NCBI GenBank assembly: GCA_017993025.1
Contig: JAGONL010000049.1
Location: forward strand, 1 to 5,930
Direction: 5' to 3'
DNA from: Candidatus Saccharimonadota bacterium
Lineage (GTDB): Bacteria; Patescibacteriota; Saccharimonadia; Saccharimonadales; SZUA-47
DNA length: 5,930 nucleotides
Shown piece after piece: positions 1 to 5,697 of this stretch (positions within the stretch are counted from its first letter, which is position 1; each line of letters opens with the position of its first letter). Under the pieces are notes generated by a model. It was given only the letters and a program-made list of their open reading frames with translations. It was not told the origin of the DNA and did not search any database. Both the position numbers and the translations under genes were made by a program.

Positions 1-1
1 T

Positions 2-217
2 TTTATTATCGGCTTATCTTTAATTGCTGAGTTTTTAATTTTTGGCGGAGCTCATCCAGAATGTGCCTTCAACGATAGCGTTGGACCATGTGAATTCGTC
101 CCACGAGTATCCCAATACGCTGGCTATGTCGCTTTTCTACTATTACCTCTCTTTGTTGTGTATTTCGGCTACTCGTATATGAAGATACGAAATAATAAAA
201 ATAATGAAGCTAAATAA
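2..217 (+). CDS. C-terminal part of an unrecognised membrane protein (5' truncated by the window)
   Basis: An open frame enters from the left edge and ends at TAA 215-217, giving 71 residues. Two hydrophobic stretches are visible, at about residues 1-15 and 39-60, joined by a short polar loop with two cysteines (residues 21 and 30, nine apart). The tail after the second stretch is rich in Lys and Asn (MKIRNNKNNEAK). By the positive-inside rule the tail should be cytoplasmic and the cysteine loop outside, where the pair could form a disulfide; that is inference. No family is recognised, and the N-terminal part is outside the window. It is the same strand as metG but separated from it by 124 bases, so it is probably a separate transcription unit. 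Confidence 0.65.
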   Translation, partial: FIIGLSLIAEFLIFGGAHPECAFNDSVGPCEFVPRVSQYAGYVAFLLLPLFVVYFGYSYMKIRNNKNNEAK

Positions 218-304
218 TTGCCTTTAATATTTAAATAATTTGATGATTTATGGTTTCGCAGACATTCCAAAAAAAGTTTCTAATGACAATTGCAAGAAAT
301 AAAT

Positions 305-339
305 CTGTAAACTGTAAACTAAAGACTGTATACTGTTAG
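305..339 (+). repeat. Degenerate 7-bp tandem repeat, five units, at the metG promoter
   Basis: Five consecutive heptamers start at 305, 312, 319, 326 and 333. The first two are identical (CTGTAAA); the third is CTAAAGA, the fourth CTGTATA and the fifth CTGTTAG. CTGT therefore recurs in phase at 305, 312, 326 and 333. The -10-like hexamer spans the junction of units four and five. It may be a replication-slippage microsatellite or a repeated protein-binding site; the sequence alone does not decide. Confidence 0.6.
329..334 (+). promoter_or_regulatory. Probable -10 box of the metG promoter (leaderless start)
   Basis: TATACT matches the bacterial -10 consensus TATAAT in five of six positions. 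Only seven bases separate it from the metG ATG at 342, so transcription would begin at or within a base or two of the start codon, giving a leaderless mRNA. In agreement, there is no Shine-Dalgarno sequence before this ATG. No good -35 box is seen; the hexamer at the right distance (about 305-311) is a weak match. Confidence 0.5.
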
Positions 340-341
340 TT

Positions 342-1778
342 ATGACTAAATTCTACGTGTGCACAGCTATTCCGTATGTTAACGCCAAGCCCCATATTGG
401 GCACGCTATGGATTTTTTGTACGCCGACATTTTGGCGCGCTATCACAGACAGCAAGGCGACGATGTAAGATTTAGTATCGGTACGGACGAGCACGGCGCT
501 AAAATTGCTGAAAAAGCTGTTGAGAATAACGTAACCCCACAGGAATACACCGACAAGATTGTTCCGCTATGGGTTGAGTTTGCAAAACTTGCAGGCATTA
601 GCAATGACTATTTTATTAGAACAACCAACCACGAACATGAAAAAAGAGCTAGTTTAATCTGGGAAAACTTAAGCCCCTACATATACAAAGGCAACTATGC
701 CGGATGGTACTGCGTGGGTTGTGAAGAATACAAAACGGACAGCCACGTTAAGGACACAAACGGCACTTGCCCAGTGCATAACCGCCCTTATGACAAATTA
801 GAGGAAGAAAATTACTTCTTTAAACTTAGTGCGTTTTCCGAGCAAGTGAAAAAGGCCATAGAGTCCAACTCAATGCAGATAATTCCAGAATTTAGAGCCA
901 AAGAGATATTGAATCTAATAAAAGACGGCCTAACAGACATTAGTATTTCACGCCCAGCTAGCAAAATTGCCTGGGGTATACCCGTTCCGCACGACAAAAC
1001 TCAAGTCATGTATGTTTGGTTTGAGGCTTTGATGAACTACATCACAGTGCTTGGCTATCCGGACTTAAAAGATTTTGCTACCTATTGGCCAGCTGATGTG
1101 CAGGTTATCGGCAAAGATATTTTGCGGTTCCACGCCGCTATTTGGCCAGCAATGTTACTGGGTTTAGGATTACCACTACCAAAAGTTATCTATGCTCACG
1201 GGCATGTTAGTTCTGGAGGGCAGAAGATGAGCAAAACCCTGGGAAACGTGGTAGACCCAATAGAGGTTATAGAAACTCATGGGCTTGACGCTTTTCGCTA
1301 CTTTTTGGCAAGACATATATCCAGCTATGACGACGGGGACTTTTCTGTTGAAAAATACGAGGATGTATATAATAACGAACTGGCTAACGAGCTTGGCAAT
1401 GCTGTATCCCGAGTATCGGCAATGGTTATTAAGTACCAATCAGGTGTAATTGGCGATATTCCGCCAGCAGAACATGATTCTAATAGTTATCACGAATCAA
1501 TCGCACTTTGTAAGTTTGACAGAGCTCTAGAAGAAGTCTGGGAGCAGGTAAGGGGTCTTAACCAGTACATTGAAGAAGAAAAGCCTTGGGAAGTGGCCAA
1601 AGAGAACGACGCAGAGCATTTGCAGGAAGTTTTGGCCTATCTTTGTAGTTCGTTGCTTGAAATTGCCGAACTTTTAGTGCCATTTATGCCAGAAACAGCT
1701 ATGAAAATATCTAAAGTGTTCGCCGAGGGAATTATTCGCCCACTTGATGGAACGCTGTTTCCTAAAACCGAGGAGTAA
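342..1778 (+). CDS. metG: Methionine--tRNA ligase (MetRS)
   Basis: This cytoplasmic class I synthetase charges tRNA-Met with methionine using ATP. The Rossmann fold carries the HIGH motif at residues 18-21 and KMSK at 295-298. The connective domain has a single zinc knuckle of the CxxC...CxxH type (C124, C127, C143, H146). Other family landmarks are YVWFEAL at 224-230, GKDILRFH at 257-264, and the helical anticodon-binding domain from about 340, including NELGNAV and the tryptophan of KPWE (W416), which probably corresponds to the anticodon-recognition Trp. At 478 residues it is short: it ends after the anticodon domain and lacks the C-terminal EMAPII/Trbp111-like tRNA-binding domain of long MetRS forms such as E. 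coli's. The ATG at 342 gives the usual N-terminus just ahead of the first strand (FYVCTAIPYVN). tatD follows after five bases. Confidence 0.98.
   Translation: MTKFYVCTAIPYVNAKPHIGHAMDFLYADILARYHRQQGDDVRFSIGTDEHGAKIAEKAVENNVTPQEYTDKIVPLWVEFAKLAGISNDYFIRTTNHEHEKRASLIWENLSPYIYKGNYAGWYCVGCEEYKTDSHVKDTNGTCPVHNRPYDKLEEENYFFKLSAFSEQVKKAIESNSMQIIPEFRAKEILNLIKDGLTDISISRPASKIAWGIPVPHDKTQVMYVWFEALMNYITVLGYPDLKDFATYWPADVQVIGKDILRFHAAIWPAMLLGLGLPLPKVIYAHGHVSSGGQKMSKTLGNVVDPIEVIETHGLDAFRYFLARHISSYDDGDFSVEKYEDVYNNELANELGNAVSRVSAMVIKYQSGVIGDIPPAEHDSNSYHESIALCKFDRALEEVWEQVRGLNQYIEEEKPWEVAKENDAEHLQEVLAYLCSSLLEIAELLVPFMPETAMKISKVFAEGIIRPLDGTLFPKTEE
1771..1775 (+). promoter_or_regulatory. Shine-Dalgarno sequence for tatD
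   Basis: AGGAG lies inside the last codons of metG, eight bases before the tatD ATG at 1784. This supports translation of tatD from a shared metG-tatD mRNA and fixes the tatD start. Confidence 0.8.
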
Positions 1779-1783
1779 TACCT

Positions 1784-2626
1784 ATGTCAAAAATTGAATT
1801 AATAGATACTCATTGTCATATTCATGACCCTGAATTTTCAAGCAAGTATGACCAATCTGTAGATGAGATAATTTCTGAAGCTAAGAGTGATGGAGTAGGC
1901 ACGCTGATTTGTGTAGGTACGGATTTAGCTAGCAGTTTATCGGCTATTAGTTTTGCGAAAAGCAGGGTTGGCTGTTACTGTTCGCTCGCAATCCATCCGC
2001 ACGAGGTCGCTACTCAACCCCTGGACAAACTAATGGCTGAAATTGATGTCATGGATAAATTAATTCCAGAGAATATGCCCAAAATCGTGGCAATCGGCGA
2101 ATGCGGGCTTGATTATTACTACCACAGCGACGAAAAAGTTCGTGAAAAACAGAAAAAACTTCTTGAAAAACACATAGAAATTGCCAAAAAACACGATTTA
2201 CCAATTATTTTTCATATCCGCGACCCGAAAGAACAGGATATTAATACTCTTGGGCTGGCTTTTAAAGACTTTTTTGAAATACTCGATAAGCATAAAAATA
2301 TCAGAGGTGTAGTACATAGTTTTTCTGCCGGTCCACAGGAGTTAAGGGGCGTTCTTCTGCGTGGACTTTATGTTGGATTAAATGGTATAATGACGTTCAC
2401 GAAGCAAGCGCACCAGCTTGCTGCAGCTAAAAAGGTTCCAAGGGGTAGTCTACTTTTAGAAACAGACGCACCTTTCTTGACACCAGCACCTTTTCGTGGT
2501 ACAATGTGTAAGCCTAAGCATATTCGTGCAACGGCAGATTTTTTAAGCGAGCTTCGAGATGAAAATCTTGAAGAATTAGCAAAAGAGACATCTGCAAATG
2601 CCCGCAAACTGTTTAGCATAAGTTAG
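1784..2626 (+). CDS. tatD: TatD-family metal-dependent hydrolase (putative DNase)
   Basis: This is an amidohydrolase-superfamily TIM-barrel protein of the TatD/YabD/YcfH group, cytoplasmic, with 280 residues (the family norm is about 255-270). All metal ligands expected for the family are visible: H10 and H12 in DTHCH, E106 in GECGLDYY, H144 in FHIRD, H178 in VHSFS, and D228 in ETDAP. Members characterised elsewhere are Mg-dependent 3'-5' exonucleases on DNA or RNA, and a role in D-aminoacyl-tRNA quality control has been proposed for relatives; which applies here cannot be told. The conserved C-terminal signature usually written PxRGKxNEP is altered to RGTMCKP at 238-244. It starts five bases after metG with a good Shine-Dalgarno sequence, so the two are co-transcribed. 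The same adjacency in Firmicutes (metS-yabD) suggests an ancient pairing. Confidence 0.94.
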   Translation: MSKIELIDTHCHIHDPEFSSKYDQSVDEIISEAKSDGVGTLICVGTDLASSLSAISFAKSRVGCYCSLAIHPHEVATQPLDKLMAEIDVMDKLIPENMPKIVAIGECGLDYYYHSDEKVREKQKKLLEKHIEIAKKHDLPIIFHIRDPKEQDINTLGLAFKDFFEILDKHKNIRGVVHSFSAGPQELRGVLLRGLYVGLNGIMTFTKQAHQLAAAKKVPRGSLLLETDAPFLTPAPFRGTMCKPKHIRATADFLSELRDENLEELAKETSANARKLFSIS

Positions 2627-2629
2627 GAG
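2625..2629 (+). promoter_or_regulatory. Shine-Dalgarno sequence for the GTG-started 175-codon gene
   Basis: AGGAG overlaps the tatD stop codon and lies seven bases before GTG 2637. Because the gene has no ATG at its beginning, this site decides the start: it favours GTG at 2637 over the internal ATG at 2652. Confidence 0.8.
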
Positions 2630-2636
2630 AGATATA

Positions 2637-3164
2637 GTGTTTGAGGATTTAATGAATCGTTTAGAATTAAGCACGTCACCAAACGGTGGTGTTTTTGATT
2701 CTGAAAAGTATCATGGACCAGTCGAAGGCCACGTATATGCTGTTTTTGGTTCAGTTTCAGATCTCCGTGCAATGAAAAGCTATGAGCAAGATTCAGCGGC
2801 TAGAGAGAGCGTAGGAGCCGGATGGGCTGAGAGAACCAATGTTGTTGCTGTTGCTACAGGCGTTGAAATAGCAGACGGTGTGGGCGAGGAACTAATAGAC
2901 ATGACTTATGGTGACCATTTAGGTGGCTTGAGAGCGCCAGTTAATACTGAAGCGATTCTTCGACAAGTTGAAGAACTTCGACAAGATACGGCTCAAGACA
3001 AACCAGAAGAAGTAATCGACGCAGAAGCAGAGACCGCACAACCAATAGATACCGAAGGTGCAAGAGTTATTGACTTTACCGAAGCTCAGAAACAAAAAGC
3101 TTTGTTAATAAAGGCACAAGAATCAATAGATAGTGCATATAAAAATCACCAGAACGCTGCCTAA
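2637..3164 (+). CDS. Unrecognised acidic soluble protein, 175 residues
   Basis: I do not recognise this family. The product starts at GTG, is acidic, and has no cysteine, no signal peptide and no membrane segment, so it is probably cytoplasmic. Three parts can be seen: a likely folded N-terminal region (residues 1-100) with alternating hydrophobic stretches (HVYAVFGSV at 32-40, TNVVAVATGVEIAD at 67-80) and Gly-rich turns; a charged linker rich in Glu, Asp, Ala and Gln (about 105-145); and a C-terminal amphipathic helix (about 148-170, EAQKQKALLIKAQESI). This layout would suit a protein that docks on a partner through its tail, which is inference. It sits ten bases after tatD and 14 before the next gene, so it is an integral member of the metG-tatD operon. 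The coding evidence is the conserved spacing, the strong Shine-Dalgarno sequence and the full-length open frame. Confidence 0.85.
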   Translation: MFEDLMNRLELSTSPNGGVFDSEKYHGPVEGHVYAVFGSVSDLRAMKSYEQDSAARESVGAGWAERTNVVAVATGVEIADGVGEELIDMTYGDHLGGLRAPVNTEAILRQVEELRQDTAQDKPEEVIDAEAETAQPIDTEGARVIDFTEAQKQKALLIKAQESIDSAYKNHQNAA

Positions 3165-3166
3165 AG

Positions 3167-3171
3167 AAAGG
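3167..3171 (+). promoter_or_regulatory. Shine-Dalgarno sequence for the 127-codon gene
   Basis: AAAGG, seven bases before the ATG at 3179, is a moderate Shine-Dalgarno match in the 14-base gap after the preceding gene. It supports this start and co-translation in the metG operon. Confidence 0.65.
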
Positions 3172-3178
3172 CTTAGTT

Positions 3179-3562
3179 ATGAATATTTTTACACAATTCT
3201 TCAAAAGGACAAATGAACACGACCGCAGACAACAGATTACTCAAGACGTAATTAGACTTGAGGCTTCTGTGACTAAAGATATTTTTGGTCCTATACCTGC
3301 AGGCGTTAAGCGTGACTTTTTCTGTCTTGATAGGAGTACTTGGATTTGGTACGAAGAATGGATTGACGAAAACGGACAAACGCACCAGTTGACAACCCGC
3401 TACATAATTAGGCCAAACGAGGTACTAAAATCTCAAAACGGCGGAGCATATTACAGATTAAGCCGTGAAGAATTCAAAAACTTTAAACACGCCGCTGAAA
3501 AGTATTATTCAACAATCAAAGCGGAGCTATACCAAGACTTTAAAGAGCCAGCAGTAGCCTAA
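3179..3562 (+). CDS. Unrecognised small aromatic-rich protein, 127 residues
   Basis: No named family is recognised. From memory, the pattern resembles a small conserved hypothetical protein of Saccharibacteria and related CPR genomes, but I cannot verify this. The N-terminus (residues 1-30) is a charged amphipathic helix. A core strand-rich region follows, with IFGPIPAGVKRDFF (35-48) and an unusual aromatic cluster STWIWYEEW (53-61). Then come TTRYIIRPNEVLK (72-84), a turn at NGG (87-89), and YYRLS (91-95). The C-terminal 97-122 is helical with regularly spaced aromatics (FKNFKHAAEKYY). There is one cysteine (C49), no signal peptide and no membrane helix, so it is probably cytoplasmic. It closes the metG-tatD operon, since the next gene appears to have its own promoter. 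An antisense frame over the same region is not credible. Confidence 0.85.
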   Translation: MNIFTQFFKRTNEHDRRQQITQDVIRLEASVTKDIFGPIPAGVKRDFFCLDRSTWIWYEEWIDENGQTHQLTTRYIIRPNEVLKSQNGGAYYRLSREEFKNFKHAAEKYYSTIKAELYQDFKEPAVA

Positions 3563-3572
3563 ATTAATAGGT

Positions 3573-3578
3573 TACAAT
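3573..3578 (+). promoter_or_regulatory. Probable -10 box of the cysteine desulfurase promoter (leaderless start)
   Basis: TACAAT matches TATAAT in five of six positions and ends six bases before the ATG at 3585, the same geometry as at metG. No well-placed Shine-Dalgarno sequence exists: the only purine run, AGG at 3569-3571, is 13 bases from the ATG. A -35 box, if any, would lie inside the end of the upstream gene and is not convincing. Read-through from the metG operon is also possible, as the gap is only 22 bases. Confidence 0.42.
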
Positions 3579-3584
3579 AAACGC

Positions 3585-4724
3585 ATGAAACCAGTTTATC
3601 TTGATACTTGCGCGGGTACACCGCTGGACCCTCGCGTATTGGACGAAATGATGCCGTTTTTTAGCGATAATTTTTATAACCCTTCGGCGTTATACAAAGG
3701 GGCTAGAGATACTAAATTAGCACTAGAAACAGCTCGTGCGTCCGTGTCAAGAACTATTGGAGCACGCCCAAGTGAAATTATTTTTACTGCCGGTGGTACA
3801 GAATCCGCTAACCTGGCTATAAAGGGCGTTATGGATAAATATCCAGGCCATGAATTGATTGTCAGTGCTGTTGAACACGACGCAGTGCTAAAACCAGCTG
3901 GGAACTATAAACACAGTGTTGCGCCAGTGAGCGAAAAGGGGCTTATTGATTTACAGAAGCTTGAAAAGCTAATCACTGATAAAACAGTGTTGGTGTCTGT
4001 CATGTATGCAAATAACGAGGTAGGCACAGTTCAGCCTATACGCGAGATTGCTCAGATTATTGATATGATACGAAAAAATCGCAAAGTACGTAGTGTTAAG
4101 ACGCCGTTGTATTTGCATACCGACGCCTGTCAGGCACCACAATATCTTGAAATTAATGTAGCGCGACTTGATGTTGATATGATGACGCTGAACGGTGGGA
4201 AAATTTATGGCCCAAAACAGTCCGGGATTTTGTATATGCGCGCCGGAGTTTTGATTGCGCCTCAGATACTTGGCGGTGGGCAGGAAAACGGCTATAGAAG
4301 TGGTACTGAGAATATTTCAGCATGCGTTGGCTTTGCTAAATCTCTTGAACTAATTATGAGAAACAAGCAAGATTCTAGCCGTAACATAACAGAGCTGGCA
4401 AAGTACTTCGCACACGAGCTTGAGAGTAGGTTTGGGGCGATTATAAACGGCCACCAAAAGCTTCGACTGCCTAACAATGTTCATGCTACTTTTAAGGGTG
4501 CAGACAACGAGAGGATGTTATTTTCACTAGATTCTCAAGGAATATACGCGTCAATGGGTTCTGCTTGCAGTGCCAGTAGCGAAGAACCTTCGCATGTACT
4601 AAAGGCCATGGGAGTTAGCGAGGAAGATGCGCGTTCTTCATTAAGATTTTCTTTAGGACGCGAAACTACCAAGCAGGAAATAGACCGGACATTGCAAGCT
4701 CTTGAAACCGCTATAAAAGCCTGA
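3585..4724 (+). CDS. Cysteine desulfurase, NifS/IscS type (class V aminotransferase fold)
   Basis: This PLP enzyme takes sulfur from L-cysteine, leaving alanine and an enzyme-bound persulfide that serves Fe-S assembly or tRNA thiolation. It is cytoplasmic and normally a dimer. Visible landmarks are GGTES (70-74), H98 in EHDAVL (stacks on PLP), N144 in ANNEVG, D180 and Q183 in HTDACQA, the PLP lysine K206 in GGKIYGP, RSGTEN (238-243), and the persulfide cysteine C328 in GSACSASSEEPSHVL. K206 and C328 fall at the same numbers as in E. coli IscS. Differences include LDTCAGTP instead of the usual LDxAATTP near the N-terminus, NGGK where SGHK is typical, and a basic insert at about 163-176. The length of 379 is slightly below the roughly 400 of IscS. 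No iscU, suf or mnmA gene is adjacent in this window. IscS versus NifS cannot be decided, so no symbol is given. Confidence 0.96.
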   Translation: MKPVYLDTCAGTPLDPRVLDEMMPFFSDNFYNPSALYKGARDTKLALETARASVSRTIGARPSEIIFTAGGTESANLAIKGVMDKYPGHELIVSAVEHDAVLKPAGNYKHSVAPVSEKGLIDLQKLEKLITDKTVLVSVMYANNEVGTVQPIREIAQIIDMIRKNRKVRSVKTPLYLHTDACQAPQYLEINVARLDVDMMTLNGGKIYGPKQSGILYMRAGVLIAPQILGGGQENGYRSGTENISACVGFAKSLELIMRNKQDSSRNITELAKYFAHELESRFGAIINGHQKLRLPNNVHATFKGADNERMLFSLDSQGIYASMGSACSASSEEPSHVLKAMGVSEEDARSSLRFSLGRETTKQEIDRTLQALETAIKA

Positions 4725-4817
4725 GGTTTTAAATAGTAGGCTCTAAATATTACATCTTTCTATAGCGTCCCTTAAGCAAAAGCGTTATACTACACTTCAG
4801 GAATAATTTAAATACTA
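4725..4817 (+). other. Intergenic spacer with promoter, no clear terminator
   Basis: These 93 AT-rich bases separate the cysteine desulfurase from the secreted-protein gene. I see no T-run-backed hairpin. The only notable element is a -10-like box at 4786-4791. A weak AGGA at 4799-4802, 15 bases before the ATG, is too distant to be a standard Shine-Dalgarno sequence. Confidence 0.55.
4786..4791 (+). promoter_or_regulatory. Probable -10 box for the 281-codon gene
   Basis: TATACT, the same hexamer as at metG, lies 26 bases before the ATG at 4818. Transcription would start near 4798, leaving a leader of roughly 20 bases, unlike the leaderless arrangement proposed for metG. No -35 match is seen at the normal spacing, so the call rests on the -10 hexamer and on its position after a gene end. 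Confidence 0.4.
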
Positions 4818-5663
4818 ATGCTTCAAAAATTTAAAGACAAATTATCGATAAAACGAATGTTGTCAGCGGTGGGACTCCTAGCGCTGGTATTTATAAGTAC
4901 AACTGTACCAGCGAACGCACAGACTATAACCCAAGGCTACGGTAGCGATTCTGCTATTCAAAGAGCTACGATTGTGTCTCTGGTTCTTGATAACGCCAAA
5001 AAAGTAGAACCAACTTCTCTGGATAACGACGAGCGTATGCATGGTGTGGTGGTTAGTCAGAATGATGCGCCTTTTACTCTCTCAAGCGAAGAAGAAAAGA
5101 TATTCGTGGCTACAAAAGGCCGTTTTGAGGTGTTTGTGAGTAACGAAAATGGGGCTGTACAAGTGGGTGATTTTATCGCAGTTTCCAGAGTTGCCGGAAT
5201 TGGAATGAAGGCCAAAGAGTTTGAGCCCTACATCATCGGAAAAGCCATTTCTGGTTTTGATGGCGAAACAGGAGTGCTAAGCACTACAAATATCGAAGAT
5301 GGTGGAGAGCAGAAAAAGGTTTCAATTGCGCGTATTCAGGTAGACATTGGTGTGTCTGGCAATCCGCTTCTGAAGCCAACAGAAGCTAATTTGCCGGGGT
5401 TTTTACAAAAAGTAGCAGAGACAATAGCTCAAAAATCACCCATAAATCCAATTAGGATATATATTAGTCTAGCTTTACTGTTAGCCTCGACTGCTGTGTC
5501 CTCTATACTGCTTTATTCTGGTGTAAGAAATGGGCTAATTTCTATTGGTCGCAACCCTCTCACTAAAAAATCAATCACAAAAAGCTTAATGCAAGTCATA
5601 TTTACTAGTATTATCATTTTACTCTTGGGCATTTTTGGGGTATATTTGTTACTAAGATTATAA
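4818..5663 (+). CDS. Predicted secreted beta-domain protein with C-terminal two-helix membrane anchor (unknown function)
   Basis: The product has 281 residues and no recognised name. The N-terminus is a classic Sec signal peptide: a basic start (KFKDKLSIKR), a hydrophobic core at about 15-29, and a likely signal-peptidase site after ANA (32-34). Residues 35-205 would be outside the cytoplasm and look beta-rich. A stretch at 75-154 (GVVVSQNDAPF, KGRFEVFVS, VQVGDFIAVS, AGIGMKA, IIGKAISGF) recalls a beta-domain found in surface and tail-type proteins with a 'GDxIxxS..G.gmkA...iGkA' pattern; this is from memory. Two membrane helices follow at about 213-235 and 258-279. The loop between them, with GRNPLTKK at 244-251, is strongly basic, so it should be cytoplasmic, consistent with an exported N-domain. 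The start is bounded by an in-frame TAA at 4809-4811, so ATG 4818 is the only sensible choice. It probably acts in the cell envelope. Confidence 0.9.
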   Translation: MLQKFKDKLSIKRMLSAVGLLALVFISTTVPANAQTITQGYGSDSAIQRATIVSLVLDNAKKVEPTSLDNDERMHGVVVSQNDAPFTLSSEEEKIFVATKGRFEVFVSNENGAVQVGDFIAVSRVAGIGMKAKEFEPYIIGKAISGFDGETGVLSTTNIEDGGEQKKVSIARIQVDIGVSGNPLLKPTEANLPGFLQKVAETIAQKSPINPIRIYISLALLLASTAVSSILLYSGVRNGLISIGRNPLTKKSITKSLMQVIFTSIIILLLGIFGVYLLLRL

Positions 5664-5682
5664 GCATAAGCGGTGGGAGCGC

Positions 5683-5688
5683 TATAAC
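5683..5688 (+). promoter_or_regulatory. Possible -10 box for the final partial gene
   Basis: TATAAC matches TATAAT in five of six positions and ends nine bases before GTG 5698, so a transcript from it would have a leader of only a few bases. No -35 box or Shine-Dalgarno sequence at a normal distance is seen; GGGAG at 5675-5679 is 18 bases upstream of the GTG. The gene may instead be read from the upstream promoter. Confidence 0.3.
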
Positions 5689-5697
5689 ACAAATAAA

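Larger units (their letters stand above)
218..341 (+). other. AT-rich intergenic spacer before metG
   Basis: This is the longest non-coding stretch in the window (124 bases). I see no intrinsic terminator for the upstream gene: there is no GC-rich stem followed by a T-run. It is also too short, and lacks the stem structures, for a T-box leader, which in some bacteria controls aminoacyl-tRNA synthetase genes. Its right end carries the 7-bp repeat and the -10-like box described separately. Confidence 0.6.

Noticed and set aside
218..341. T-box riboswitch in front of metG
   Set aside because: The region is too short, has no T-box sequence or terminator/antiterminator pair, and the promoter appears to sit right at the ATG.
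812..1439. Antisense open frames over metG (812-997 and 1176-1439)
   Set aside because: They lie wholly inside a certain MetRS gene on the opposite strand, have no ribosome site or recognisable product, and are shadows of its codon pattern.
2368..2619. Antisense open frame over the end of tatD
   Set aside because: It overlaps conserved TatD motifs (ETDAP region), and its product is a low-complexity Ser/Ala/Arg-rich sequence without a family.
2958..2985. Direct repeat CTTCGACAAG at 2958 and 2976
   Set aside because: It is in frame (18 bases apart) and is explained by the repeated Leu-Arg-Gln in a charged helix (ILRQVEELRQ) of the 175-residue protein.
3173..3385. Antisense open frame over the 127-codon gene
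   Set aside because: The forward gene has a Shine-Dalgarno sequence, operon spacing and a plausible protein; the reverse frame has none of these.
4292..4477. Antisense open frame over the cysteine desulfurase
   Set aside because: It is internal to a well-conserved enzyme gene and has no supporting signals.
4722..4736. TGA of the cysteine desulfurase read as glycine (code 25, as in Absconditabacteria/Gracilibacteria)
   Set aside because: Read-through would add only three codons before TAG at 4734-4736. All genes are full length with no internal TGA, and glycines are encoded by GGN.
4718..4742. Inverted repeat AGCCT/AGGCT around the desulfurase stop codon as a terminator
   Set aside because: It has only five base pairs with a 15-base loop and no T-run after it.
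5669..5683. Short hairpin AGCG/CGCT before the last gene
   Set aside because: A four-pair stem is expected by chance and has no T-run.
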